Positions 32,595 through 40,162 of a stretch of 64,000 nt of DNA are shown in pieces (positions within the stretch are counted from its first letter, which is position 1; the number at the start of each line of letters is the position of its first letter). The stretch is from Chitinophaga sp. E66. Its GTDB lineage: Bacteria; Bacteroidota; Bacteroidia; Chitinophagales; Chitinophagaceae. The stretch covers positions 3,472,001-3,536,000 of the forward strand of contig CP079103.1 in the NCBI GenBank assembly GCA_019285755.1. The letters run 5' to 3'. Below the pieces are notes generated by a model. It was given only the letters and a program-made list of their open reading frames with translations. It had not been told where the DNA came from and ran no database searches. A program made the translations under genes and the position numbers.

Positions 32595-32816
32595 ATGAAA
32601 GGAAAAGGAAAGGAAATACTATTGACAAAGTTTGGAAAAAATCTGGCAAAGTACAGAGAAGCCAGAAAAATGACCCAAATGGATGTTGCCGTAGCAATCG
32701 AAGTCTATCCAGGTTACATAAGCCGGCTGGAAAACGGCAAAGTTGAACCCGGACTGTTCCTGATACTCGCTCTAGCAGAAGCACTAGAAGTAACGCCTAA
32801 CGATCTTTTAACATGA
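32595..32816 (+). CDS. XRE-family HTH regulator (tandem copy 1)
   Basis: 73 residues, almost only a helix-turn-helix domain: KFGKNLAKYREARKMTQMDVAVAIEVYPGYISRLENGKVEPGLF. The start ATG 32595 is set by the promoter box just upstream. It is followed after 40 bp by a second copy with about 70% identity. Both may be regulators of the neighbouring cluster. Confidence 0.82.
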   Translation: MKGKGKEILLTKFGKNLAKYREARKMTQMDVAVAIEVYPGYISRLENGKVEPGLFLILALAEALEVTPNDLLT

Positions 32817-32839
32817 ATTGCAATACCGCGAGTACTTTA

Positions 32840-32847
32840 TACGTTTG
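32840..32847 (+). promoter_or_regulatory. TAnnTTTG promoter box of XRE gene 2
   Basis: TACGTTTG 9 bp before ATG 32857, within a copy of the sequence before XRE gene 1. The promoter was duplicated together with the gene. Confidence 0.65.
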
Positions 32848-32856
32848 CTGGTAATT

Positions 32857-33072
32857 ATGAAACAAAAAGAAAATATATTATCTAAATTTGGTAAACGTCT
32901 GGCCCAATACCGCGAAGCAAGAGATATGACACAGATGGATCTTGCCGTCGCCATTGAAAGTTACCCTAGCTATATAAGCAGATTAGAAAATGGAAAGGCT
33001 GAACCTGGATTGATTATTATCCTTGCACTTACCGAAGCGTTAAATATAACTACCTCCGAATTACTTGGATAA
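32857..33072 (+). CDS. XRE-family HTH regulator (tandem copy 2)
   Basis: 71 residues: KFGKRLAQYREARDMTQMDLAVAIESYPSYISRLENGKAEPGLI. It differs from copy 1 mainly in the recognition helix flank (ESYPSYIS against EVYPGYIS) and the C-terminus. It ends at 33072; the next 210 bp hold nothing I can identify. Confidence 0.82.
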   Translation: MKQKENILSKFGKRLAQYREARDMTQMDLAVAIESYPSYISRLENGKAEPGLIIILALTEALNITTSELLG

Positions 33073-33284
33073 ACAAGCCCAAAATGCAGGCCCGCAGACC
33101 TGCAAAATATTAAATATTCAAACAAAGGATAGGTGCTCCCTTATGCACCAATCAAACTTTATTAAATTAACTGAAGCGCACTGCAGGAAAGAGAAGTATC
33201 AGGAGGCCTAAAAGGCTTCCTCTAGGTCAAATATTAACACCTTATGAAATCATGGCATAGACTATGGGAGCTGAGATGTAATAG

Positions 33285-33821
33285 TCATAATCCACTAAGT
33301 CGTTTACTAATACTGCGCTGAACCTGGAGATTTCTTCGATCCACTTCATTACTGAATTCATGCGCGATCATTAACGCGAGCATGCTAAATTCGGGATGTG
33401 TTCTCTCCAAATACTGATGATCGTCCCAATGTAATGTGACGCATATTGTAGGCTCAACTGCAACGATCCTTAATTCACTCCCCTGCCTGGAATAGAAATC
33501 CTGGGTGACAAACAATGAATCTTTGGGTGAAGAAGTCCAGCCGCTGGTGGTTATACCGTCGGCGAGTTGCATAAATATTTTTAAATTTCCGGCAATCTTG
33601 ATGAGCAGCTGCGGGTTCATCTGGCCAAAATCGTTGATGACCGCATTCTTATTAAACTGCACTACATTGCACTTTTGGCATACGGCCTCCAGCATAGCTA
33701 CGGAGGCCATGGGGTCCAGATAGTGGAACTTATCTTTAACGAGCTCTAAAATGGGGTTAGCAGTTTTCGGAGCAACGAATTCCGCCATTCCTTCTTCGAT
33801 GAGGTTTTTCCAATAACTCAT
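33285..33821 (-). CDS. Crp/Fnr-like protein without the HTH (paralogue 2), intact
   Basis: 178 residues. The fold follows the other two Crp/Fnr-like paralogues: N-terminal helices (MSYWKNLIEEGMAEFV), the binding-domain strand region (CNVVQFNKNAVINDF, KIAGNLKIFMQLADG) and the dimerisation helix (HPEFSMLALMIAHEFSNEV). The frame stops after QRSISKRLSGL, where the paralogues continue into an HTH; no frame of the following sequence gives one. So it may bind a ligand or partner but not DNA. Its promoter region matches paralogue 1. Confidence 0.6.
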   Translation of the reverse strand: MSYWKNLIEEGMAEFVAPKTANPILELVKDKFHYLDPMASVAMLEAVCQKCNVVQFNKNAVINDFGQMNPQLLIKIAGNLKIFMQLADGITTSGWTSSPKDSLFVTQDFYSRQGSELRIVAVEPTICVTLHWDDHQYLERTHPEFSMLALMIAHEFSNEVDRRNLQVQRSISKRLSGL

Positions 33822-33928
33822 AGCATGTAATTTTGGGTATGTTCAATAATGGACAAATCGTTATTCAAGCGATAGATTCAAACGGACGATCTAACGGGGT
33901 TCATATTCCATTGTAATACTTAATACCT

Positions 33929-33985
33929 CAAAACTACATGCTACGAATCATTCAAAAAATAGCTTCATCTTGATAAATGTCAAGA
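33929..33985 (-). promoter_or_regulatory. Promoter with FNR/CRP-like palindrome upstream of paralogue 2
   Basis: -7 box TAGTTTTG (33936-33929) and palindrome TCTTGATAAATGTCAAGA (33968-33985), centred 44 bp upstream of the box, exactly as at 31033-31090. TTTTTTG (about 33953) could be the -33 part. The palindrome overlaps the last codons of the gene at 33980. Confidence 0.6.
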
Positions 33986-34730
33986 CTTTTTATTCTTATT
34001 ATTCTTATTATTGTTACTCTTCTTTTTACTATTGTTGACTTCTGTAATAATTCTTGATAATGTTGCCTCTGCAATTCCGAGAAAAGCGGCAATAGCGACA
34101 TTTGGGACTTTCATCATCAAATCCGGATACTCCTCCAGGAGTTCCACATATTTCTCTGCCGCAGTCAATCCCATCCAGCTAGCCCTTTCGTAGCAGGGAT
34201 CATAATATTTTTCCGTGAGTTTCCTGCCCACTATATTAAATTCAATAAAGGTTTGATAGATCCATTCCAGATCGTCGTGCCGCAAGGCTATGCATTCCGT
34301 ATCCTGCATTGCAATCAGCCGCTCTTTACTAGGCGTCTGCCTGTAAAAACTTCTTACCGCGATCATCACATCGCCGGCTCCCATAAACCAACCGATACGT
34401 TCCTTATTCCCTGTCTTTTTCTTCTTTTTACCCTTTCCTTTTTGTCGGCCAGATCTTCTTCTTCGGCTTTCCGATTGTTCCTAACCGACTTTACCATTCC
34501 GCTGACGGCAAAAAAGCAATGCCGGCAGACCTGGTCGAAGTCCAGTATTATCGCCCCTTCTTAAACCGGACGACTTCGCAACGCTTCCTGATTTGTTCTT
34601 CTAACTCGAGGGATAGGTCCGGAAGTAACTTCCGGAAAGACGCAAACATCCCAGTGAACATTTGTTCCGCCAGGTCTCTCGATACGGATTCCGCCATATC
34701 ATTCTTGGCGAGGTGATCCCATGATTTCAT
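33980..34730 (-). CDS. Crp/Fnr-like regulator (paralogue 3), frameshifted
   Basis: About 250 residues. It starts MKSWDHLAKNDMAESVS, similar to MSYWKNLIEEGMAEFV of paralogue 2. The binding domain has CEVVRFKKG and IGWFMGAGDVMIAVRSFYRQTPSKE, followed by the HTH NVAIAAFLGIAEATLSRIITEV. A very basic, Lys/Asn-rich tail ends the protein. Frame breaks lie near 34552 and 34425, and a long charged insertion (ADKKERVKRRK-like) separates the two beta-sheet halves. No palindrome is seen in its own promoter. Confidence 0.6.
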
Positions 34731-34888
34731 GACTATTTCAATTTTAAAGTGAAAATGGCAAGGCGAAGGGATTTATTATCCCTGATGGCGGAGCGTATCG
34801 ATGTCACCTTAACGCGACAGAAAATGAAAAGGTTCACAGAAACCAGAATATTTTTTCAGATGAATATTTTCGCAAACGAAATTGTGAA

Positions 34889-34998
34889 AGGCCGATTACA
34901 GGCCAATTACAGGCCGATTAGACGCCGATTACAGGCCAATTAGAGGCCGACTAGAGGCCGATTACAAGCTAATCACAGGCCAATTACAGGCCAATTAG
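34889..34998. repeat. Array of ten 11-bp repeats, consensus AGGCCRATTAS
   Basis: Ten units of exactly 11 bp stand head to tail: AGGCCGATTAC, AGGCCAATTAC, AGGCCGATTAG, ACGCCGATTAC and so on, ending AGGCCAATTAG. The array lies 34 bp past the stop of the small HTH gene at 35032. It is non-coding; 11 bp is close to one turn of B-DNA. Confidence 0.9.
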
Positions 34999-35031
34999 CG
35001 TAGGCGTCTTTAACACTCAGCAAATAAATAA

Positions 35032-35235
35032 TCAGGTAAAATAATCCTTCACATCATCTTCTTTCAACCCAACGGCCTGGCAAAATTCCGCCTTCGAAAT
35101 GTACTGACCGGGCAACTTGTTAAAACGCTTACGGAGTTTTCTCATTATCTCACTGGCAGTGCGTGGGCATTTCTTTAAAATCAGTTGGATGTCTTTGGTG
35201 GTTACAATGGCTCTTGAGGGAAAATTCTTGTTCAT
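35032..35235 (-). CDS. Small HTH-like protein, divergent partner of the unknown cassette
   Basis: 67 residues: VTTKDIQLILKKCPRTASEIMRKLRKRFNKLPGQYISKAEFCQAVGLKEDDVKDYFT. The pattern of short helices with a conserved EFC motif matches the protein at 38365-38604. It probably binds DNA or RNA. I chose ATG 35235; the upstream frame passes through a 10-bp repeat. It faces the large cassette gene across 200 bp. Confidence 0.6.
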   Translation of the reverse strand: MNKNFPSRAIVTTKDIQLILKKCPRTASEIMRKLRKRFNKLPGQYISKAEFCQAVGLKEDDVKDYFT

Positions 35236-35260
35236 AACATGATTTTGGAGCAGCAAAAAG

Positions 35261-35300
35261 CGGCAAAATGAGGCAATAACAAGCAATAAGAGGCAATAAG
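35261..35300. repeat. Four 10-bp repeats upstream of the small HTH gene
   Basis: CGGCAAAATG, AGGCAATAAC, AAGCAATAAG and AGGCAATAAG follow one another in the intergenic region of the cassette, close to the likely promoter of the HTH gene. Could be an operator array. Confidence 0.5.
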
Positions 35301-35377
35301 CGCAAAGCGTTTATTAGGTTAACTAACTAGTTTATACTTTCGATCTGTAATTACAAAAAAACTCCACGACGATCGCG

Positions 35378-35410
35378 TGAAAGCCCTTCAGGCACGGCTA
35401 TGTAAGTGCC
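35378..35410 (+). promoter_or_regulatory. Putative structured leader (hairpin) of cassette gene 1
   Basis: TGAAAGCCC is followed by the hairpin GGCAC-GGCTATGTAA-GTGCC. The same order occurs at 38686-38721 before the other cassette, where the stem is GGGCGC/GCGCCC and the loop GGCTATGCAAA. Stem bases change together while the loop is kept, which suggests a selected structure. It lies 28 bp before ATG 35439. I could not assign it to a known riboswitch class. Confidence 0.5.
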
Positions 35411-35438
35411 TTCTTACAAATTTTAAACAAACTTTTTT

Positions 35439-36202
35439 ATGTCTAAAACATCGCAAACCGGGATTCTCCAGATGACGGGAGAAACCCAAAACATGAGCCT
35501 TTACAGGAAAAGGAATGGTGCATTTGCCTGGAGAAAAAACCTGGCATCACCAAAGAAATGATGGAGAATGATGAAGCATTCGCACAAACCCGGCTGCTCA
35601 ACAAAGACTTCGGCCGCGCCGGCAAAGCCAGCACATGCATCAACCGCGCCTTCTCCAACATGACGCCTAAACATGCGAAAGATGTGTTCTCACGGCTTTC
35701 TAAGCTTTGTAAATCCATCATCAACAACGACGCCGTCAACGAAAGAGGCAGCCGGAAGTTGCTTAGCGGCAGCTATCAGGACCTGACCTCCTTTGAATTT
35801 ACGGACCCGGGGATCTTTAAGTACGTTATGGGCGCCGATTATACCTGCACAGTAGACCGGGCTGCCGGCACTGTCAGCGTCGCCTTTCCGGCGTATGCGC
35901 CCCGTGATGAAATCAAAGCCCCGGAAAACGCCACGCACTACCGGATTAAACTGGGTGCAGCAGCGATAGACCTGGAAACCAGCGATCATAAATTATCGAC
36001 CACTGATTCCGACGAGATCGCGAAGAACGAAACCACCACACCGGCAGTCACCCTGACGGCCAGCATTCCCGCCAACACGACCAGGCCTGTTTTCATTGCG
36101 TTGTCTATCGAGTTCCTCTCGGAAGAACACGAACGGTTGTACCCCGTTCTCAACAGCAAGTTCAACCTGATGAAAATGATAGCCGTTGATGTTGTGGCGT
36201 AA
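35439..36202 (+). CDS. Unknown-family protein (second copy), one apparent 1-bp deletion
   Basis: About 255 residues starting MSKTSQTGILQMTGETQN. An A is missing in the AAAAAA run near 35535; with it restored the frame runs on into KEMMENDEAFAQTRLLNKDFGRAGKA. The protein matches 38745-39502 along most of its length: DFGRAGKA, then GTVSVAFPAYAPRDEIKAP-ATHYRI, LTASIPANTTRPVFIALSIEFL and YPVLNSKFN. No signal peptide or membrane helix is seen, and the C-terminal 130 residues look like a beta-sandwich. Genes: divergent small HTH upstream, 36-bp gap to the small membrane protein downstream. Function unknown. Confidence 0.7.
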
Positions 36203-36238
36203 TCGAATCATTCTTTAACAATTTAAATTTTAACCATT

Positions 36239-36445
36239 ATGGAGTTAATCCATCGATTAGTAGCCCCCACGCCGCCCTTCTTTCAAAAAGTGCGGAACAT
36301 CGGCCTCCTGCTTACGGCCATCGCTTCAGCGGTATTTGGATTGCCGGTAGCATTACCAGAATTCATTAATGACATCGCCGGCGGTATTGCCATTGCAGGC
36401 ACTGTCATGGCCAGTATTGGCCAGTCGGCAGTCAAAGATGAGTAA
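36239..36445 (+). CDS. Small membrane protein of the unknown cassette (copy 1)
   Basis: 68 residues: MELIHRLVAPTPPFFQKVRNIGLLLTAI, then hydrophobic stretches, ending IAIAGTVMASIGQSAVKDE. It matches the protein at 39528-39740. Two short hydrophobic segments flank a Pro/Asn turn; holin-like size and shape, but no known holin signature. It is the last gene before a strong terminator. Confidence 0.7.
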   Translation: MELIHRLVAPTPPFFQKVRNIGLLLTAIASAVFGLPVALPEFINDIAGGIAIAGTVMASIGQSAVKDE

Positions 36446-36482
36446 CGGTATTCATCCTGTATATGAAGAGTGATGAGTGATC

Positions 36483-36517
36483 AGGGCCCCTGCTTTTGTG
36501 GGGGCCTTTGGTTTTTC
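36483..36517 (+). terminator. Rho-independent terminator of cassette 1
   Basis: Stem AGGGCCCC with GGGGGCCT (loop TGCTTTTGT) followed by a T-rich run. Confidence 0.85.
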
Positions 36518-36604
36518 TTAATTTGTGGGTTAACTGTCTATTGATCTTTCTAATGGGGAGTAAATATAGGGTGTTGGGGATTGGTTGTATGTGGGGAGGG
36601 GAAA

Positions 36605-36622
36605 TCTTGATATTTGTCAAGA
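36605..36622. promoter_or_regulatory. Third FNR/CRP-like palindrome
   Basis: TCTTGATATTTGTCAAGA, the same family as the sites at 31071 and 33968 (TTGAY-N4-RTCAA). No -7 box lies at the expected 44-bp distance, so a promoter role is doubtful here. Confidence 0.4.
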
Positions 36623-36697
36623 CTTCGAAGTAAACATACTATTACACACTTAGTCATCATTACACCTGTGTTCTTACAAAATGCGTGTCAACAATAT

Positions 36698-37225
36698 TTA
36701 CTTTTTAATCACTTCATCAATGATACACTCTCGAACCACTTCATAGTTATCAATTGATTTACCTTCAAATGTATCACTATTAAAATCGTGATCAACCGTC
36801 CTATCCCAATAAACCCTCCATTCGATTAGCGGGAAGTATTTCGGGTTCTCTGTAATCCAAAAATTACCGTACCCTCCGGCATATGCCCCAACCGGCTTAA
36901 AATATGCGTTAAACAGCCGTCCGTTAACTGATTGAAAGTAGAAGCTCCGAAGTTTAAATGTATCCCATGAAAAAGGATTCAATAGAAAGATCCCCAAAAG
37001 TCCAAATACAATGAATGAGCAAAGAATATTCGTTGCTTTTAGGGCACGAGTATGCCAAAATTTATTAGTCTTTAAACCAATAGATTGGCTAATCGCCCCA
37101 ATTGATAATAGGATAGAAATGACGACATCCGTCCAAAAACCAGTGATTGAAACGTTGGTAAACAGTACAGTGACCAAATAAATGGCAAATGAAATTGTAA
37201 ATATCGTATATGCTCGATGCTTCAT
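36698..37225 (-). CDS. Membrane protein of unknown function
   Basis: 175 residues, low-GC codons. Three hydrophobic segments (FTISFAIYLVTVLFT, DVVISILLSIGAIS, ILCSFIVFGLLGIFLL) precede a soluble tail with several aromatic residues (GYGNFWITENPKYFPLIEWRVYWDR). I recognise no family. Codon use and base composition differ from the flanking high-GC genes, suggesting acquisition. Confidence 0.5.
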   Translation of the reverse strand: MKHRAYTIFTISFAIYLVTVLFTNVSITGFWTDVVISILLSIGAISQSIGLKTNKFWHTRALKATNILCSFIVFGLLGIFLLNPFSWDTFKLRSFYFQSVNGRLFNAYFKPVGAYAGGYGNFWITENPKYFPLIEWRVYWDRTVDHDFNSDTFEGKSIDNYEVVRECIIDEVIKK

Positions 37226-37299
37226 GATTAATAGGTATAGGATTTAGGTGATACTATGCTCACAATTCAATAACAGAAATATGCTACCCGTGTTGAAAA

Positions 37300-38084
37300 C
37301 TACCTTCTCTCCATCACCGCATCCCTCAACATCCCCACAAACGCCCGCGCATTCCCATAATCCAACTCCTCATACTCCAACCCCAGCGCCCGGATATTCT
37401 CATAATACTCCCGGTGATGCTCATAATAATACTTCTCCGACTGTACAAACCAGGCCTTCTCACCGAGCTTCACGGCTAGAAACCACTTCTCCAGGAGCCT
37501 CGCACTCCGCCCGTTTCCATCTGCCCAGGGTGAACCTTAACGAACACCAGGTGAATCATGCTGGCGAAAAAGAAAACTTCTGAGATAGTAAGCGGTGCAT
37601 CTTGCAAGGTGGTGATGTCCGCATAAAGCTTCTCCATTTCCGTGGGAACGATAAAAGGAGATGCGGCTACGTATTCGATACGACCATCGGGTGTAGTCAC
37701 GAACATGTTCTGATTACGGAATTTACCCTGTGATTTGACCGGGAGAATGTGCCGGGTCAGCAGCTTATGCGCTTCTGCGAACGTATGGCGGTCAAAAGGC
37801 GCGTCTTTTACGAATTGGTAGGTAGCATAGAGATCATCGATCTTGCGCGTGTAATCGGGCTGGAATTGTATTCCGAAGCGCTTGTGTTTGATGTAAGAAT
37901 CCAGCTCGATGTCTGCTCCCTCGATCTTGCTAGAGTAAACAGAGGCTACGGAGGTATAGAAACTGAACCCATCGGTAGAAAGATCCGCATCCACAAGGGC
38001 ATTAAAAGCGGCAGACAAAGCGGATTCGTCTATTGCTGCTTTGTAAGATGAAAGCAATTCCGTGGGTATGATTTGGAGTTTCAC
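37300..38084 (-). CDS. Fic domain protein, one frameshift inside the catalytic motif
   Basis: About 261 residues. The N-terminal part (SSKIEGADIELDSYIKHKRFG) carries an (S/T)xxxE(G/N)-type inhibitory-helix motif, SSKIEG, and the Fic core has KLLTRHILP and KVHP-WADGNGRSARLLEKW. The catalytic motif is broken by one missing C after HP; restoring it gives HPWADGNGRSARL, which fits HxFx(D/E)GNGRxxR. Fic enzymes transfer AMP or other phosphate-linked groups to proteins. It lies just outside the island, next to the old tRNA terminator. Confidence 0.82.
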
Positions 38085-38122
38085 TGTCTAAATTTAAATA
38101 AACAAATTCGACAGGCGAAAAC

Positions 38123-38148
38123 AAAAAAGCCCCACATTTCTGTGAGGC
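38123..38148 (-). terminator. Original tRNA-Lys terminator, cut off by the island
   Basis: Stem GCCTCACA with TGTGGGGC on the minus strand followed by six T. In the uninterrupted chromosome it would lie about 10 bp beyond the tRNA-Lys 3' end. It is now 14.4 kb away, beyond the left repeat. Confidence 0.65.
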
Positions 38149-38157
38149 TTTTCTTCT

Positions 38158-38176
38158 TCTGTGATCCCGCTGGGAC
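38158..38176. other. Left attachment site (attL) of the island
   Basis: 19-bp copy of the tRNA-Lys 3' end and its flank, identical to 52574-52592. Confidence 0.85.
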
Positions 38177-38225
38177 CACGTGAATGCCTTGTCAGACGTG
38201 TATTTCGGCGGGTTGGCAAATCGAG

Positions 38226-38243
38226 GTCACCCTTTTTGTCACC
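38226..38243. repeat. Possible integrase arm-type site, left end
   Basis: GTCACCCTTTTTGTCACC lies 50 bp inside the left end. GTCACCTTTTTCGTCACC lies at 52457-52474, about 100 bp inside the right end, with an inverted partial copy at 52424-52440. Such shared sequences near both ends are typical of arm sites, but this is inference. Confidence 0.4.
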
Positions 38244-38364
38244 TTCCCGATTGGTTCGTAATGTATTGATTTGCAAAGAACTATATCTTCTTTACAAAGA
38301 TACAGAAAGGACTACAAAGTATATCATTCTGCACGGAAATTATTTTAGCCGCATTGTACCCGCT

Positions 38365-38604
38365 TTATACCGTCTTCATTCCGGCTGCATCAATGCTCCG
38401 GTATGAACGTACTTCTTTCACCGGCAACGCGGTAAACTGGCAGAATTCCTCAACGGAAACGAATTGCCCCGCCTGCTTTCCATATGCTTTCCGGATCCGC
38501 TGAAGGAGTAGCCGCGCCGTCCGCTCGGACCGGCCGGTAATGTTTTGGATGTCCTTGGCGAAAATTACCATGCGGGGAGGGATCAATCTGTGCGTAATCG
38601 GCAT
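38365..38604 (-). CDS. Small HTH-like protein, divergent partner of the second cassette
   Basis: 79 residues: VIFAKDIQNITGRSERTARLLLQRIRKAYGKQAGQFVSVEEFCQFTALPVKEVRSY. It matches the protein at 35032-35235 (KDIQ, R-T-A, IRK, EFC). It is divergent from the large cassette gene, 140 bp apart, and probably regulates the cassette. Confidence 0.65.
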   Translation of the reverse strand: MPITHRLIPPRMVIFAKDIQNITGRSERTARLLLQRIRKAYGKQAGQFVSVEEFCQFTALPVKEVRSYRSIDAAGMKTV

Positions 38605-38685
38605 TTTCGGAATGTGAATTTTTCTGTGATCGTATGCCGGTGTAGGTTTGGTGTCGTAGCGTAAAGTTACTGCATCTTGGCCAGA

Positions 38686-38721
38686 TGGAAAGCCCGACGG
38701 GCGCGGCTATGCAAAGCGCCC
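38686..38721 (+). promoter_or_regulatory. Putative structured leader (hairpin) of cassette gene 2
   Basis: TGGAAAGCCC then the hairpin GGGCGC-GGCTATGCAAA-GCGCCC, 23 bp before ATG 38745. Counterpart of 35378-35410 with co-varying stem bases. Confidence 0.5.
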
Positions 38722-38744
38722 CATTTTAAACTAAACCCTATTTA

Positions 38745-39502
38745 ATGGCAAAACAAAAGGGGATCGTTCCCCTCGAAGGCACCATCGGAAACGTGACCTT
38801 CTACAAATCCAAAGCCGGCTACCTGGCCCGCGAAAAGGGCGGCGTCGACGGCACCCGCATCGCCACAGATCCCGCGTTCGCCCGTACCCGTGAAAACGGC
38901 TCCGAATTTGGCCGCGCCGGCAAGGCAGGCCGCCTGCTGCGTACCTCGTTGCGCGCGCTGCTCCTGAGCATCAACGACACCTACATGAGCGGCCGGCTCA
39001 CCCGGGAGTTCGTAAAGTGATCCGCGCCGACGAAACCAGCCCCCGCGGCCAGCGCAACGTCATCGACGGCGAGGCCGAGCTGCTGCAGGGCTTCGAGTTC
39101 AACCAAAACGGACGCCTGGGCTCCACGTTGTACGCTCCGTATACGCCGGGCATCAACCGGGCCACGGGTGAGCTGTCCGTTGCTTTCCCTTCCTTCGTAC
39201 CTATGAACATGATCGCCGCGCCGTCCGGTGCCACGCACTACAAGATCAATGTCGCCGGTGTGGAGATCGATTTTGAGGCGGAAACCTTCGTCGTTGATCT
39301 CGGTTCTTCCGGCGAAACAGTGATCGACAGCAATCCGACAGCGTTGATGACGCTTACCGCAAGCGTTCCTCCCGTGAGCAGCAAGCCGCTGTTCCTGGCT
39401 GTGGGGATCGAATTCTTCCAGCAGGTGAACGGCGTAACGTATCCGCTGCGCAACGGTGCGTATAATGCGCTGTCGCTGGTGCTCGTGTCCAGCGCGGTGT
39501 GA
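38745..39502 (+). CDS. Unknown-family protein (third copy), one apparent 1-bp deletion
   Basis: About 253 residues starting MAKQKGIVPLEGTIGNVTFYKSKAGYLAREKGG. It has the shared pattern G-x-x-GN...Y, then FARTRENGSEFGRAGKAGRLLR and a beta-rich second half (GELSVAFPSFVPMNMIAAPSGATHYKI, LTASVPPVSSKPLFLAVGIEFF, YPLRNGAYNALSLVLV). A G is missing near 39018. GC is high, unlike its neighbours in the island. Divergent HTH upstream, small membrane protein 25 bp downstream. Function unknown. Confidence 0.7.
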
Positions 39503-39527
39503 TTCTTTAACCTGTAAAGTGAAGCGT

Positions 39528-39740
39528 ATGAAAATAGCCGAAAGGTTGATCGCCCCGACGCCTCCTTTCTTCCAGAAGGTCCGCACGATCGGGCTGCTGA
39601 TGGTCGTGATCAGCGCCTGCGTATCAGGTACGCCGTGCGACTTTCCGGAAGCCATCAACGAAATCGTCCGCGAAATGGCGATCACCGGAACGGTCATGGC
39701 CGGACTGAGCCAGGCCGCGGTAAAGAAGGAAGAGGATTAA
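39528..39740 (+). CDS. Small membrane protein of the unknown cassette (copy 2)
   Basis: 70 residues: MKIAERLIAPTPPFFQKVRTIGLLMVVISACVSG, ending MAITGTVMAGLSQAAVKKEED. It is about half identical to 36239-36445, with the APTPPFFQKVR motif and the C-terminal GTVMA-x(2-4)-Q-x-AVK kept. The start at 39528 follows from that alignment. Confidence 0.7.
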   Translation: MKIAERLIAPTPPFFQKVRTIGLLMVVISACVSGTPCDFPEAINEIVREMAITGTVMAGLSQAAVKKEED

Positions 39741-39796
39741 CCCCAAAAGATAGTGAATTTCCGGCCCTCGGTAGATTTCCGAGGACGTTTGTGTGT

Positions 39797-39824
39797 GGGC
39801 TCCTGCTGGTCAGGAGCCCTTTTC
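39797..39824. terminator. Shared terminator of cassette 2 and the XRE gene
   Basis: Perfect 9-bp stem GGGCTCCTG with CAGGAGCCC, loop CTGGT, then TTTTCTTT on the plus strand. The convergent XRE stop codon lies within it. Confidence 0.8.
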
Positions 39825-40162
39825 TTTACCCAGCAAAACGTTTACCCGCTGCTTCGTGATAAAAGCATCGAGCACCGCCAGGACGTGGCCGCGGTCTTCA
39901 TCCGGTAGAGATTCCAGTAACTGGAGCTTTTGAGCAATCCCCTCCGGCGAGCTGGCGACCGGGGCTCGTGGCCGAAGACAAGGTAATCGAGTGATATGTC
40001 CAGGGCTTTGGCGAATTTCGCCGCCGTTTCGATAGAAGGCACGATGGCATCCCTTTCGTATTTGCTTACGAGATCCGGAACCATGTTGATTTGTACGCCA
40101 ATATCTTTTTGGGTCATGTTGCGCTGTTTACGCACAATGGATAAACGTTGTCCAAATGACAT
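39810..40162 (-). CDS. XRE-family HTH regulator, one frameshift
   Basis: About 118 residues. The HTH is residues 3-60: FGQRLSIVRKQRNMTQKDIGVQINMVPDLVSKYERDAIVPSIETAAKFAKALDISLDYLVFG. A base is missing near 39962; the corrected tail is SSPEGIAQKLQLLESLPDEDRGHVLAVLDAFITKQRV, a helix common in this subfamily. It probably regulates itself and neighbouring island genes. Confidence 0.8.

Noticed and set aside
34749..34943. Plus-strand ORF of 64 codons before cassette 1
   Set aside because: Its end runs into the 11-bp array and it has no good start or similarity.
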